Shown here in pieces: positions 63,147 through 64,000 of a stretch of 64,000 nucleotides of DNA. A program made the position numbers and the translations under genes. Under the pieces are notes generated by a model. The model worked only from the letters and a program-made list of their open reading frames with translations, was not told the DNA's origin and did not search any database. This DNA is from JACKHO01 sp041398745 (GTDB lineage Bacteria > Planctomycetota > Planctomycetia > Planctomycetales > Planctomycetaceae): contig JAWKUB010000004.1 in the NCBI GenBank assembly GCA_041398745.1, positions 744,001 to 808,000 of the forward strand. Reading direction: 5' to 3'. Each line of letters opens with the position of its first letter. Position 1 is the stretch's first letter.

Positions 63147-64000
63147 CTATTTTTTCGGCCGGCGGTACTGGAAGACTTGCCTCGGCCAGTATTTGTCTTT
63201 GACACGTTCCAACAGGGCGACGAGTTCATCGCGTTCGTTAAGAGCGGCAATGAAGTCGGGGCGTTCAGAAAGCACGACAGATGTTCCCGTCAGCGGCGGC
63301 GATTCAATTTCGGGAAGCGGGAACTGCTGCTGGTCAATTGTCAGCGGCTGTCCCTGATGCGTGCGTGATAGAGCATCACCGGTGAGGCGAATTCGAGGAA
63401 AGTGCGGCAACGCGACGGTCGGTGGCGCGGCGTGTTGAAGCAGGTCGGCCTTGGTCTGATCTTCGATGGTCAACGAGTGTTCAATGGAGAATGGTCCAAT
63501 TGCCGTGCGCTCGAGTTCTGTCATGACGGCGCCGGTTCCGAGCGTTTGAGCAATGTCACGGCCGATTGATCTGATGTACGTCCCGCTGCCACATTCAATT
63601 TCGAGCGAGAACGTTTCCTCGTTGACGTTCAGCACTTCGATGGAATGCACATGCACATACCTTGGCGCGAGGTTGACTTCCTCACCACTGCGCACCCGAT
63701 TGTAAGCCCGGCGACCATCGACCCAGACGGCGGAATACTGTGGCGGGACTTGAGCGATTTCTCCAATGAACTGCGGTAGCACTGACTTAATCAACGCTGC
63801 ACCGAGTGCGGGGGCATTATCGACGCAACGCAATTCCGTTTCGGTGTCGTCGCTGTCGCTGGTGACTCCGTGCAGGAATTTCGCCCGGTAGGTTTTGGGG
63901 AGTTCGTGAATGTAAGGGACGAGCCGTGTCGACTTCCCGAGGCATATCAGCAGCACGCCCGTGGCAATGGGGTCCAGGGTGCCGGCATGTCCGCACTTCT
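63147..64000 (-). CDS. truB: tRNA pseudouridine(55) synthase TruB, partial at window edge
   Basis: The C-terminal and central parts of TruB, which converts U55 to pseudouridine in tRNA. The catalytic block GHAGTLDPIATGVLLICLGK lies at 63990-63930, with the active Asp in TLDP. Further motifs are QVPPQYSAVWVDGRRAYNRV and IECGSGTYIRSIGRDIAQTL. Only the extreme N-terminus is cut off by the right edge. The C-terminal part (about 80 residues after the fold core) is of ordinary length for the family. Confidence 0.93.
   Translation of the reverse strand, partial: KCGHAGTLDPIATGVLLICLGKSTRLVPYIHELPKTYRAKFLHGVTSDSDDTETELRCVDNAPALGAALIKSVLPQFIGEIAQVPPQYSAVWVDGRRAYNRVRSGEEVNLAPRYVHVHSIEVLNVNEETFSLEIECGSGTYIRSIGRDIAQTLGTGAVMTELERTAIGPFSIEHSLTIEDQTKADLLQHAAPPTVALPHFPRIRLTGDALSRTHQGQPLTIDQQQFPLPEIESPPLTGTSVVLSERPDFIAALNERDELVALLERVKDKYWPRQVFQYRRPKK

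Overview
The window reads as chromosome of a planctomycete. The support is the protein families: a Planctomycete-type cytochrome c protein (DUF1549/DUF1553), a DUF1501 protein, a DUF1559 pseudopilin, a fused DUF1573 protein, a formylmethanofuran dehydrogenase subunit C homologue, large exported proteins without relatives I can name, a long acidic insertion in TatC, and several families of short hairpin repeats between genes. The genus cannot be fixed from the sequence alone.

Left end (1-4000): a small integron. A decayed tyrosine recombinase of integron-integrase type leaves the window leftwards. It is followed by a candidate attI point at 363/364 and three attC sites (862-952, 1431-1520, 2032-2123), whose boundary heptamers match cassette by cassette. 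Four cassettes carry small ORFs of unknown function; the last has no recognisable attC and ends at an inverted repeat. Two further small genes follow without attC sites.

4000-36800: mostly housekeeping and envelope genes. They include an HtrA-like protease, a DksA/TraR-type zinc-finger protein, a two-domain glycosyltransferase, a DUF1844 protein, a DUF1549/1553 cytochrome lipoprotein, a tandem CDGSH protein, and a tightly packed five-gene operon of exported proteins (13214-22150, minus strand) containing a terpene-cyclase-like repeat protein and a TlpA-like thioredoxin. Next come a zinc-ribbon membrane protein, a cpYpsA-like protein, a GT-C-like membrane protein coupled to TatC, a neutral-ceramidase-like protein, a polysaccharide deacetylase, a carbonic anhydrase plus bestrophin pair, an AAA ATPase, a FabZ-like hotdog protein, and an ECF sigma factor with its anti-sigma factor.

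36900-50700: a large exported protein, an orphan SUKH-4-like immunity protein, a sialate O-acetylesterase-like protein, and then the most unusual locus (about 41640-46740). That locus holds a cysteine-rich protein with a double-glycine leader motif, an exported protein, a C39 peptidase fused through membrane segments to DUF1573-like domains, a DUF1559 pseudopilin and two small proteins. A promoter whose spacer is largely (TG)6 lies in front. Downstream on the other strand are a DUF4132 protein and a small partner.

50800-64000: a DUF1501 protein, a lipoprotein, tRNA-Thr(CGU), apt, the FhcC homologue, an ABC sugar permease with an extra extracytoplasmic domain, a zinc-ribbon protein, a decayed RAYT transposase flanked by inverted REP hairpins, a frameshifted gene fragment, a broken ISAs1-type transposase, a sigma-54 response regulator, and truB running off the right edge.
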